A program made the position numbers and the translations under genes. The notes beneath the pieces were generated by a model. That model saw only the letters and a program-made list of their open reading frames with translations. It was not told the origin of the DNA and did not search any database. A stretch of DNA of 64,000 nt from Pseudomonadota bacterium (GTDB lineage Bacteria; Myxococcota_A; Polyangia; Polyangiales; Polyangiaceae). Below, piece after piece: positions 32,791-40,806 of the stretch (position 1 is the stretch's first letter; every line of letters begins with the position of its first letter). Location of the stretch: assembly GCA_023432025.1 (NCBI GenBank), contig JAEYVE010000228.1, positions 1 through 64,000 of the forward strand, in the 5' to 3' direction.

Positions 32791-34187
32791 ACTACTCGAA
32801 GAAGACCATCAATCGTCGCGCGTTCTTGTATGCCGCCGGCACGGCGGGCGTTGCCTTGCCCTTCTTGGAGGGTATGCCGTCACGGTCGGCGTTCGCCCAA
32901 GAGGGAAAGAAGCCCGTGTTCGGGCTCTTCATCTGCACTGCCAACGGCGTGGTGCAGCAGTACGGGCAGGAGCCGGAGCGCTTCTGGCCCAGCGCGGTAG
33001 GTGCGTTGACCACGGCGAACATGACCGCTTCTGCGGCCGAGCGCTGCACGGGCATTCTCGCCGAGCACGCGTCCAAGCTCCTCATCGTGCGAGGTATCAA
33101 GTACCCCACCGGCATCACCGGCTGCGGTCACGCGCAGGGTCTCGTGCAGTGCCTCACGGGCCGCGGCCCCACCGGCAACGGAAACCAAGCCACGTCGACG
33201 GGCCCCTCGGTGGATACCGTCATGGCGGACGCGTTGAATCCGCAGGGCGTCAGCCCGCTCGCGCTCTACTCGGGCATGAAGGGCGGCTACATCGACGAGA
33301 AGCTGTCGTTCAGCAGGGCAGGCCAAGTGCGCGCCGCGGAAGGCAACCCGTACAACGTGTACCAGCGCCTGGCCGGCCTCCTGGATCCGGGCACCGGGGA
33401 GCCCACGCCCATGGCCGATCAGCTGGCACTCCGCCGCAACAGCGTGAACGACCTGATCCGCGACCAAATCAACGACCTGAAGAGCCGTCCTCAGCTGAGC
33501 AAGGCCGACCAGGATCGCCTGGATCTGCACTTTTCGACCATTCGAGACATGGAAGTCACCATGCAGCAAATGGGATCGGCGTGCACCGAGGCGGGTCTGA
33601 ACAAGTCCGCGCTCGAAGCCATGAACACGGGCAACGCGTTCCGTCAGAACGGTCAGATCGAGGAGGTGGCCAAGCTGCACATGGACTTGGTGGGGCTCAC
33701 CTTCGCGTGCAACGCCAACCGCGTTGCCACTCTGCAAGTCGGCGATGGTACGGACGGCACGCGCTACACCGTGAACGGGCAAGTCGTGGAGCGGTTCCAC
33801 TGGGTGAGCCACCGCATTCAGAGCGACGGCACGATGGGCGCGGCCATTCCGCAGGCGCTCGAGTGGCACATTGCCATCGACCGCATTCGCATGAACACCT
33901 TCAAGTACTTGCTCGACAAGTGGTCGGAGATTCAAACGCCCAACGGGCCGCTCTTCGACAATGCGTTTGCGCTCTGGACGAGCCACGTTGCGCAGGGGCC
34001 GTCGCATTCGTTCGACAACCTCCCCATCATCATCGCTGGCAGCGCGGGTGGTTACCTGAAGCAGGGTCAGTACGTGGACGCCGGGCGTTCCAACAACTCG
34101 CGGCTTCACAACACCCTGCTCGCGGCCATGGGCCTGCCCGACAACTTCGGTTCGGACTCGGGTCAGCTCAACCAGCTCATCGCCTGA
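32787..34187 (+). CDS. DUF1552 family Tat-exported protein
   Basis: The 466-residue protein begins with a twin-arginine signal (KKTINRRAFLYAAGTAGVALP), so it is probably exported folded. The remainder matches the DUF1552 pattern: GLFICTANGVVQQYG, LLIVRGIKYPTGITGCGHAQG, GPSVDTVMADAL, HFSTIRDMEVTM, LTFACNANRVATLQVGDG, FHWVSHRI and NSRLHNTLLAAMGLP. It is translationally coupled to the DUF1592 protein, and the two are normally found together. The biochemical role is unknown; a periplasmic complex is the likely reason for pairing. Confidence 0.92.
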   Translation: MNYSKKTINRRAFLYAAGTAGVALPFLEGMPSRSAFAQEGKKPVFGLFICTANGVVQQYGQEPERFWPSAVGALTTANMTASAAERCTGILAEHASKLLIVRGIKYPTGITGCGHAQGLVQCLTGRGPTGNGNQATSTGPSVDTVMADALNPQGVSPLALYSGMKGGYIDEKLSFSRAGQVRAAEGNPYNVYQRLAGLLDPGTGEPTPMADQLALRRNSVNDLIRDQINDLKSRPQLSKADQDRLDLHFSTIRDMEVTMQQMGSACTEAGLNKSALEAMNTGNAFRQNGQIEEVAKLHMDLVGLTFACNANRVATLQVGDGTDGTRYTVNGQVVERFHWVSHRIQSDGTMGAAIPQALEWHIAIDRIRMNTFKYLLDKWSEIQTPNGPLFDNAFALWTSHVAQGPSHSFDNLPIIIAGSAGGYLKQGQYVDAGRSNNSRLHNTLLAAMGLPDNFGSDSGQLNQLIA

Positions 34188-34225
34188 GGTTGGCGAAAGA
34201 CCGGCAGGAGCCGAGGCCGAGCATT

Positions 34226-34257
34226 CGGGGGCGACGAGCAGAGCTCGTTCGCCCCCG
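34226..34257. terminator. Hairpin between the convergent DUF1552 and TPR genes
   Basis: CGGGGGCGA-CGAG-CAGAG-CTCG-TTCGCCCCCG forms a long stem with one unpaired base. It lies 39 bases after the DUF1552 stop and 84 bases after the TPR-gene stop in the other direction. No U-tract follows on either strand, so it may act bidirectionally or only stabilise 3' ends. Confidence 0.5.
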
Positions 34258-34340
34258 AGTCGATCGAGCGCACCCGCATTCGCACGCTGCGCGCACTCCG
34301 TCGAGCATGCAGGCTTCGTCGCTCGGCGCTCGACCTTCGA

Positions 34341-37010
34341 CTATTTTTCGAACAAGCCGTCGAATGCCGCGTCGAAGTCGTCGTCGTCGCCGACGGCTTT
34401 CTGCGGACGGGGGCTCAAGGCGGCGATGCGTTGGCTCACGTCACGGTAGTTCGGGTTCTGGCGACGCACCTTTTCCAGGTAGAAGAGCGCCGTCTTCGTG
34501 TCGCCGCGCTCCTGGTGCACGACCCCGAGGTCGTAGTGCAGGCTCATTTCCTGCTCCGGCGTCCTGTGCTCCGCCTCGGCTGCGCGCTGGTACGCTTCGG
34601 CCGCGGCCGCCAAGTCTCCCTGCTCGCGGTAAATCATGCCGATCATCGCGAAGCACATGCACGTCCGCGAAGGATCGCGGCTGGCGAGCTCGAACTCGCT
34701 CTGTGCGTCTGCGAAAAGGCCCATTTCCTTGTAAGCGACGCCGAGGTCGTAGTGCGTGGCTGCATCGCTTTCGGCGACCGTGGCGCGCACGCCTTCCTTG
34801 AACTTCGCGAACACCTGATCGACGTCCACTTCATCCGACGCGCCGCCGAGCGCGGGACGTCCCGCTGGCTTCTCGAGGTTGTCGAGCGCGTCGAGCGACG
34901 CCGCGATGTCGAACGAGTGATCGCTGGGTGTGTGCGTGAGCTGCGAGCGCTGGATGGTGCCGCTGCGGTGCTGCGCGGCCTCACGCGCCTGGCGCACCTC
35001 TTCGAGGCGCTCCAAGAGCAGCGGGTGGTTGGGCAGGCGGCGCAGCTGGTCACCCAGAATGGCTTCTGCGTCCCCATACAGGCCCTGAGCCGCGAAGAAT
35101 TCGGCTTCTTCCAGGGCTTCGTCGAGTGAGCCGTCGACGCGCGGCTCGCTAGGCGCATCGCTGACGGGGAACGACGGCAAGCGACCGTCCTCGCCGAACG
35201 ACTCGTCCGGCAGACCCATCGCTTGGGAGGGACGAACGCCCTCGAGATCGTACGACGAGAGCGGCGCCGACTCCGCCTGCGATGCGCGGTAATACGCCGC
35301 GTGGCGGAGGAGGTGGAGCGCCTCTTGGTGCCCCGGCTCGATGTCGAGAATTTCCATCAACAGCGCCTCGGCCTCTTCGGGCTGACCGAGGTGCAGATGA
35401 ATGGTGGCAATGTTGATGGTTTCGACGATGGCGGGCTCGCGCTCACCCGCTTCCACCAAAATTTCGCGCAGCTTGTGGCGGATATCGATCGAGTTGGGAT
35501 CGATCTCGAGCGCGATGTGCAAGACCTCGACGGCCTTGTCGTAGAGCCGGAGCCGGCGGAAGGACTCCGCGTCGACGATGGCCTTGCGCGCGTGCGCCGT
35601 CGTGTCGAACGAACCCCGCGTGGCGCCTACTTCTTCGGCTGCCGCGCCGTCGATGATTTCGACGCCCTCTTCGACGATTTCCACGTCCGGGGCCGAAGCC
35701 ATCACGTGACGCGGGGGCGGCAGCGACGTGCGCGTCGACAGAACCGGCGCTGGCGGCAAAGACGAACGCCTCGGCGCCGGAGCGGGCGGCAGCGAAGACG
35801 GGCGCGGGACCTGCGCCGGCACGGGAGGAGCCACCTGCGCCGGCACGGGAGGAGCCACCTGCGCGGGCAAGCCAGGAGGTCCCGGCACGGCGGACGGAGG
35901 CGCGCCGGGGCGGAGAGCGGCAGGCGCGAAGGACTCCACCTCGTCGTCCAAGAGCTCGACCTCGTCGTCGAGCGCGACGGCTTCCTCGTCGTCCGTCGTG
36001 ACGGACACGTCGTCGTCGCTCGTACCCGGAGCTTCGGACGCGGCTGGCGGAGCGGTCGTGGTGGGCGGCGGCGCGAGTGAGCGCGGCCCCGCCTTTTCGA
36101 GCGCGAGAACTTGGTCGTCGTTGGGCGCGACGGTCTTCAGGTGGGCGAGCAAGTTCTGAAAGAGCTCGACCTTGCCCTGCTCGCGGGCGAGCCTCGCCAT
36201 TTCCTTGTGGACGGCGACGGCCTTGTCGCGCTGCTCAATCGTGTTGAAGGCTTCGGCGAGGAGCGCGAGCGTGTCCAGGTTCTTGGGATCGGCCTGGAAG
36301 GCGAGCTGCAGCTTCGCGAGCGCCAGCATGCCGTTTTCGCGACCACCGCGCTTGATCAAGAGCTCCGCGGCGGCGCGCGCGTACACCGGGTCCTGGCGGA
36401 AGTGCAGAATGCGCTCGATGACCTTGAGCGCGTCGTCCGGACGATTCATCCCGAGCAAGAGCTCGGAGGCCGTCCAAAACGAATCGATGGCGTCGTCCAG
36501 GGACTGAACGCGACAGCACGCCTCGGCGAGCCGCAGGTGCGGCAAGGGGTTCTTTGTGTCGAGCGACACCATCTTGCGAAAAACGTCGATGGCGTCGCGG
36601 TCGCGTCCGGACTTTTGGTAACGCGTGGCAACTTCGTCGTACGCGGCCAGAGCGTCGGTGGTGAGGCCGAGCTGGCTGTAGATTTCCGCGAGGCGCGGGA
36701 CGATGTGGCCGTAGCGATCGACGAGCTGGGGCGCGTGCTTGCGAATCAGCTCACGGATCTGTTTGTAGACGGCGATCGCCTTGAGCGAAAAACCCTGCTG
36801 CGCGTAGTGCTGGGCGACGCGGTCGTAGGTGGCGATGGCGTCCGGGTACGCTTCGATGCGCGACTGGAGATCGCCGATTTTCAGCAGCGTGCGCGTATCG
36901 TGGGGATCCTCCGCGATGATCTTTTCGTACTCCTTGACTGCCTGATCGAACCTTTTCTTGTCGACCAGCTTCTGGGCAGCTTGGAGGATCTTTTCGCGAT
37001 CGATGGCCAC
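34341..37010 (-). CDS. Large tetratricopeptide-repeat protein
   Basis: The 889-residue cytoplasmic protein (no signal peptide or TM) contains TPR arrays at about 1-310 (KEYEKIIAEDPHDTRTLLKIGDLQ and similar), a Pro/acidic linker (about 320-460), further TPRs (about 470-590) and a C-terminal TPR block (THYDLGVAYKEMGLFADAQSEFELA, MSLHYDLGVVHQERGDTKTALFYL). The GTG at 37010 gives MAIDREKILQAAQKLVDKKR. A longer ORF upstream has no coding character. TPRs mediate protein-protein contacts, and the family is common in myxobacteria. No partner is identifiable. It is divergent from tldD. Confidence 0.88.
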   Translation of the reverse strand: MAIDREKILQAAQKLVDKKRFDQAVKEYEKIIAEDPHDTRTLLKIGDLQSRIEAYPDAIATYDRVAQHYAQQGFSLKAIAVYKQIRELIRKHAPQLVDRYGHIVPRLAEIYSQLGLTTDALAAYDEVATRYQKSGRDRDAIDVFRKMVSLDTKNPLPHLRLAEACCRVQSLDDAIDSFWTASELLLGMNRPDDALKVIERILHFRQDPVYARAAAELLIKRGGRENGMLALAKLQLAFQADPKNLDTLALLAEAFNTIEQRDKAVAVHKEMARLAREQGKVELFQNLLAHLKTVAPNDDQVLALEKAGPRSLAPPPTTTAPPAASEAPGTSDDDVSVTTDDEEAVALDDEVELLDDEVESFAPAALRPGAPPSAVPGPPGLPAQVAPPVPAQVAPPVPAQVPRPSSLPPAPAPRRSSLPPAPVLSTRTSLPPPRHVMASAPDVEIVEEGVEIIDGAAAEEVGATRGSFDTTAHARKAIVDAESFRRLRLYDKAVEVLHIALEIDPNSIDIRHKLREILVEAGEREPAIVETINIATIHLHLGQPEEAEALLMEILDIEPGHQEALHLLRHAAYYRASQAESAPLSSYDLEGVRPSQAMGLPDESFGEDGRLPSFPVSDAPSEPRVDGSLDEALEEAEFFAAQGLYGDAEAILGDQLRRLPNHPLLLERLEEVRQAREAAQHRSGTIQRSQLTHTPSDHSFDIAASLDALDNLEKPAGRPALGGASDEVDVDQVFAKFKEGVRATVAESDAATHYDLGVAYKEMGLFADAQSEFELASRDPSRTCMCFAMIGMIYREQGDLAAAAEAYQRAAEAEHRTPEQEMSLHYDLGVVHQERGDTKTALFYLEKVRRQNPNYRDVSQRIAALSPRPQKAVGDDDDFDAAFDGLFEK

Positions 37011-37452
37011 GATTGATTCGCTTCGCGCTCGAAGTGTGAAGAACGCGCGTCTTGCTTCGGAACTAGCTGGGGACCCAGCTCGCGACAATCCGAAGCACCC
37101 CAGCTTAGAATCGGGGCTCGGTCCGGTCAAGGAAAGGTCCTCTCGTTTCGAGCACTTACGGCTCCTCGACGGACGTTTGGCCACCACGTCGCAGAGGCTC
37201 GTGGGTTCCTGTCCGGGTCCCGCGAGGCAGGGCTCCGCGAAAGCGATGGGAACCCGCTAGTCAACTCGCGAACGGGGCAGGGTGGGGGACACCGGCTCTG
37301 CGGCGGTGGGCTCGCCGCGGGCGTCATCGTCCGCAAGCCGGTGCGAAGGCCCGCCGCTCCGAACCCCCGCCCGAGCTGACCTCGTGAAGTCAGGCGGAAA
37401 ACGCCTCTGGCGGGGCGGCGCGGTCACCTTGCGACGAACGGCAGGCGGGCGC
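37011..37452. other. Divergent intergenic region between the TPR gene and tldD
   Basis: These 442 bases separate two divergent starts and should contain both promoters. The sequence has GC-rich stretches without a clear -35/-10 pair. In-frame extension of either gene into it gives Arg/Pro/Ser-rich sequence unlike protein. I see no RNA gene. Confidence 0.6.
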
Positions 37453-38916
37453 ATGTTGCTCACGATGACCCACATCGCTGTGCCTCCCTCCGGTTATCGT
37501 GCTCCTTTCGCTCCCGGAGGCAGCATCGACGCTGAAGTGTGCCGCAAGCTGCTCGAGGTCGCCCTGTCGAAGGGCGGCGACTACGCGGACTTGTTCTTCG
37601 AGTATCGCGCGTCGGGCGGCATCAGCTTCGAAGAGGGCATCACGCGGAGTGCGTCGAAGGGTGTGAGCTTGGGCGTGGGAGTGCGCGTCCAACGCGGGGA
37701 CGCCACGGGTTACGCCCACGTGGAGGACCTCTCGTGGGACGCCATGAAGCGCGCGGCCGAGACCGCGGCGCGCATCGCGAGCGAAGGCACGGGTGCGCCC
37801 CCGGAAAAGCTCATCCCCCTCTCGCTACCGAACCGTTACGAGCTGAACGTCTTCACTTTGGCGGAGCCGGGCACCAAGAAGCGTGAGCTGCTCGAGCGCG
37901 CTAGCCGCGCGGCGCTTGCGTACGACGCGCGCATCATCAAGGCGGAAGCCAGCTTCAACGAGTCCGTGCGTGAGGTGCTCATCGCGACCAGCGACGGGCG
38001 TATGGCGTACGACGTTCAGCCGATGATGCGCTTCGGCGTGCGCGCCGTCGCAGAGAGCAACGGCCGGCGCGAGGCGGGCTCCAGCGGCGGCGGAGGTCGC
38101 GTGACGCTCGCGTATTTCGACGACAAGTCCCCCGAGTGGCACGCAGAGGTCGCTGCGAAGCAAGCCATTACGCTGCTCGACGCGCGCAAGGCGCCCGCGG
38201 GACAAATGGAGGTAGTGCTCGGCCCCGGCGACAGCGGCATTCTGCTCCACGAAGCCGTCGGACACGGTCTCGAAGCAGACTTCAACCGCAAGGGCACCAG
38301 TAACTACACGGGTCAAGTCGGACAGCAGGTCGCCAGCACCCTGTGCACCGTGGTGGACGACCCGACGTTCGTGCAGAGCCGGGGCGCCATCAACGTGGAC
38401 GACGAAGGCAACGAGCCGCGGAAGAACGTGTTGATCGAAGACGGTACGCTGCGAGGGTACTTGCAGGACCGTCTGAGCGCGCGCCACTTCAAGATCGCGC
38501 CCACGGGCAACGGACGTCGCGAAAGCTTCTCGTGTGCTCCGCTTCCACGCATGACGAACACCGTTCTGCTCGGTGGTCCTCACGAGGCGGAAGAAATTGT
38601 TTCTAGTGTCAAGAGGGGCATTTACGCCAAGACCTTCGGGGGAGGCCAAGTCGATATATCCAACGGGGATTTCGTCTTCTCCTTGACCGAGAGCTACCTC
38701 ATCGAGGACGGAAGAATCACGGCGCCACTCAAGGGAGTGAATCTTATCGGAAATGGGCCGGAAACATTGCGACAGGTAAGCATGTTGGGCAACGACGTGG
38801 CGCTCTCCGACGGTATCTGGACGTGTGGCAAGGACGGGCAAAGCGTCCCGGTCGGAGTTGGGTGTCCCACGATCAAAATCGCCCGCATCACCGTCGGTGG
38901 TACAGAGCTTGGCTGA
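37453..38916 (+). CDS. tldD: TldD metalloprotease subunit
   Basis: TldD with TldE/PmbA forms a cytoplasmic zinc protease that degrades unfolded peptides and matures modified peptides such as microcin B17. The 487-residue protein contains YADLFFEYRASGGISFEEG, VGVRVQRGDATGYAHVEDLS, the zinc motif HEAVGHGLEADFNRKG (HExxxH, about residues 266-270) and the C-terminal FGGGQVDISNGDFVFS...GNGPETLRQVSMLGND. No pmbA is in the window. The start could be ATG 37453 or ATG 37465. The regulator gene follows closely. Confidence 0.95.
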   Translation: MLLTMTHIAVPPSGYRAPFAPGGSIDAEVCRKLLEVALSKGGDYADLFFEYRASGGISFEEGITRSASKGVSLGVGVRVQRGDATGYAHVEDLSWDAMKRAAETAARIASEGTGAPPEKLIPLSLPNRYELNVFTLAEPGTKKRELLERASRAALAYDARIIKAEASFNESVREVLIATSDGRMAYDVQPMMRFGVRAVAESNGRREAGSSGGGGRVTLAYFDDKSPEWHAEVAAKQAITLLDARKAPAGQMEVVLGPGDSGILLHEAVGHGLEADFNRKGTSNYTGQVGQQVASTLCTVVDDPTFVQSRGAINVDDEGNEPRKNVLIEDGTLRGYLQDRLSARHFKIAPTGNGRRESFSCAPLPRMTNTVLLGGPHEAEEIVSSVKRGIYAKTFGGGQVDISNGDFVFSLTESYLIEDGRITAPLKGVNLIGNGPETLRQVSMLGNDVALSDGIWTCGKDGQSVPVGVGCPTIKIARITVGGTELG

Positions 38917-38947
38917 CTCGCACTCCCCCCCAAGAACCCGTAGTTTC

Positions 38948-39679
38948 GTGGCCGTCATCGGCCACGGCCCCATGCTCGACCGCGAGGAAGGCGCGGTGGC
39001 GACGCTCCGGCAGCTCGGTGCTGCCGTCCGGTCGTTGGACCTGTGGGACGACCCCGTCAACCTCATCAACGATGATGACGAAGAAGAGGATGTTCGTCCG
39101 CGAGCGCTCGTTTTCGAGGCGCTCGATCGTCCGGACCTTGCGGTGGCAGCGCTGCGCGCCGTCCGCAAAGAGCCCTTCTTCGACAACGTAGGCGCCCTCA
39201 TCGCCGTGACGGTCGGACAGGTGGCGCGCGTGGAGCCGTCCAGCGGCTTCGACGACTTCGTGCTGCACCCGTACGTGCCGGAGGAGCTCTACGGTCGTAT
39301 CCGAGCGCTCGAGTGGCGCCGGAGCGAGTTCGCGACCGAGGAGCGCCACAAAGTCGGTGAAATCGTGGTCGACAAGGCGGGCCACGAGGTGACGGTCGGC
39401 GGGCGCACCATTTCCCTCACCGCCAAGGAGTTCGCCCTCTTGGCGCATTTGTGCGAGCGGCGCGGCAAGGTGCTGTCACGTGAGCATCTCCTGGCGCGCG
39501 TCTGGGGCAACCGTTACGACGGTGGCCCGCGCACGGTGGACATTCACGTGCGGCGTCTGCGGGCCAAGCTCGGGGACTCGCTGCCGCTGGAAACACTGCG
39601 CGGCTCGGGCTACAAGCTCCGCTCTCCCGATGCCGACGACTCGGAAGACGAGCACGAGGACGCGGCCGAAGTCGACTGA
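38948..39679 (+). CDS. OmpR-type winged-helix regulator with degenerate receiver
   Basis: The protein of about 243 residues has a receiver-like fold followed by an OmpR/PhoB winged helix (TISLTAKEFALLAHLCERRG, LSREHLLARVWGNRYDG, RTVDIHVRRLRAKLGD, RGSGYKLRSP). In the receiver part the acidic pair is replaced by IGHGP. The phospho-acceptor position reads LVFEAL without Asp, and the lysine of the KP motif is His (VLHPYVPEEL). Phosphorylation is therefore unlikely. The start is ambiguous: GTG 38948 is the conservative choice; TTG 38909 or GTG 38897 would overlap tldD. No kinase is adjacent. An acidic tail (DDSEDEHEDAAEVD) ends the protein. Confidence 0.88.
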   Translation: MAVIGHGPMLDREEGAVATLRQLGAAVRSLDLWDDPVNLINDDDEEEDVRPRALVFEALDRPDLAVAALRAVRKEPFFDNVGALIAVTVGQVARVEPSSGFDDFVLHPYVPEELYGRIRALEWRRSEFATEERHKVGEIVVDKAGHEVTVGGRTISLTAKEFALLAHLCERRGKVLSREHLLARVWGNRYDGGPRTVDIHVRRLRAKLGDSLPLETLRGSGYKLRSPDADDSEDEHEDAAEVD

Positions 39680-39694
39680 ATCGATCAGGTCGAC

Positions 39695-39747
39695 GTCGAC
39701 CCAGTCGATGTCAGCTGATTCGACGAAGTCGAAGTCGACCCAGTCGA
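39695..39747 (+). repeat. GTCGA-rich repeat at the regulator/pdxA junction
   Basis: GTCGACCCAGTCGA occurs at 39695-39708 and 39734-39747, within a longer stretch of GTCGA/TCGAC motifs from about 39670. The pdxA ATG (39708) lies at the end of the first copy. The repeat encodes the STKSKSTQSK-type start of PdxA. Confidence 0.75.
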
Positions 39748-40805
39748 AACCCTTCCCGTCCGCGCGCGGCCCCGTGCCGGTCGTCATTTCGGTGGGGTGC
39801 CCCGCGGGAATTGGCCCGGAGGTCGCCGTCTCCGCGGCGGCGCGCTTGAGCGCGCGCATCCCGTGCATTTTGGTGGGCGACGAAGAGACGCTGCTCTTGG
39901 CCGCAGACGTGCGCGGCGTGCCGCGCGACGCACTCGTAGCTTGGGACGGACGCGGGCAGCCTCCCGCGCTCGGCTACGTTCTGGCGGGGCCGAAGCTCTC
40001 GGCGCGCGATCGCAAGCCGGGGCGCCCCACGGAAAAGAGCGGCGCAGCGCAGCTCGCGTACCTGGCCGCAGCGACGGAGCTCGTGATGCAGCGCGGTTTT
40101 GCGCTCGCGACCGGCCCGGTCAGCAAAGAGGCCATCGCCAAGTCGAAGCTCGCGGCGGCGCCCGATTTTCGCGGACACACGGAGTGGCTGGAAGAGCGAG
40201 ACGGAGCCGCTCACAGCGTGATGTGCTTTTCTTCCGAGCGTCTGGTGACCAGCTTGGTCACGACGCACGTTCCGCTGGCGAGCGTTCCCGCGACGCTCAG
40301 CGCCGAGGACGTGGCCACGGCAACCGTCGAGCTGGCGGAGCTCCTGCGCAGCTTGGGGCGCAAAGGAGCGCGCATCGCGGTCTGCTCACTGAACCCTCAC
40401 GCCGGCGAGGGGGAGCTCTTGGGCGGAGAAGAAAAGCGATCCATCGTGCCGGGGATCGCCTTGGCGAAACAGCGCCTCGGCGCTGCGGCGGAAGTGGTCG
40501 GGCCGATCGGCGCAGAAACGGCCTACCGCAAGGCGTACGCCGGGGCCTTCGCAGGCGTGGTCGCCATGTACCACGATCAGGCCACCATCCCGATGAAGCT
40601 CGTCGCGTTCGGCGAAGCAGTGAACGTCACGATGGGGCTCTCGTTCGTGCGCACGTCGGTCGATCACGGCACGGGCTACGACATTGCTTGGCGCGGTCAA
40701 GCGAGCGACAGTGGCATGGAGGCGGCCATCGTCCTCGCAGAGACGCTCGGGCGCGGCCGTCTGCGCCAGTCGCGCGCCGCGGTCAGAAAGCTCGGACGGC
40801 GCTGA
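39708..40805 (+). CDS. pdxA: 4-hydroxythreonine-4-phosphate dehydrogenase
   Basis: PdxA oxidises 4-phosphohydroxy-threonine, giving the amino-ketone used by PdxJ in DXP-dependent pyridoxal phosphate synthesis. The 365-residue protein has SVGCPAGIGPEVAVSAA, LATGPVSKEAI, FRGHTEWLEERDG (metal His), LVTTHVPLASVP, CSLNPHAGEGELLG and MYHDQATIPMKLVAFGEAVNVTMGL. The C-terminus reads SVDHGTGYDIAWRGQA. The ATG at 39708 adds a short Ser/Lys leader made by repeats. pdxJ is at 57907. The methyltransferase gene starts one base after the stop. Confidence 0.96.
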   Translation: MSADSTKSKSTQSKPFPSARGPVPVVISVGCPAGIGPEVAVSAAARLSARIPCILVGDEETLLLAADVRGVPRDALVAWDGRGQPPALGYVLAGPKLSARDRKPGRPTEKSGAAQLAYLAAATELVMQRGFALATGPVSKEAIAKSKLAAAPDFRGHTEWLEERDGAAHSVMCFSSERLVTSLVTTHVPLASVPATLSAEDVATATVELAELLRSLGRKGARIAVCSLNPHAGEGELLGGEEKRSIVPGIALAKQRLGAAAEVVGPIGAETAYRKAYAGAFAGVVAMYHDQATIPMKLVAFGEAVNVTMGLSFVRTSVDHGTGYDIAWRGQASDSGMEAAIVLAETLGRGRLRQSRAAVRKLGRR

Positions 40806-40806
40806 C

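Noticed and set aside
37011..37187. Extra 59 N-terminal residues for the TPR protein
   Set aside because: The sequence before VAIDREK is Arg/Ser/Pro-rich without TPR character, and the GTG at 37010 gives a natural start.
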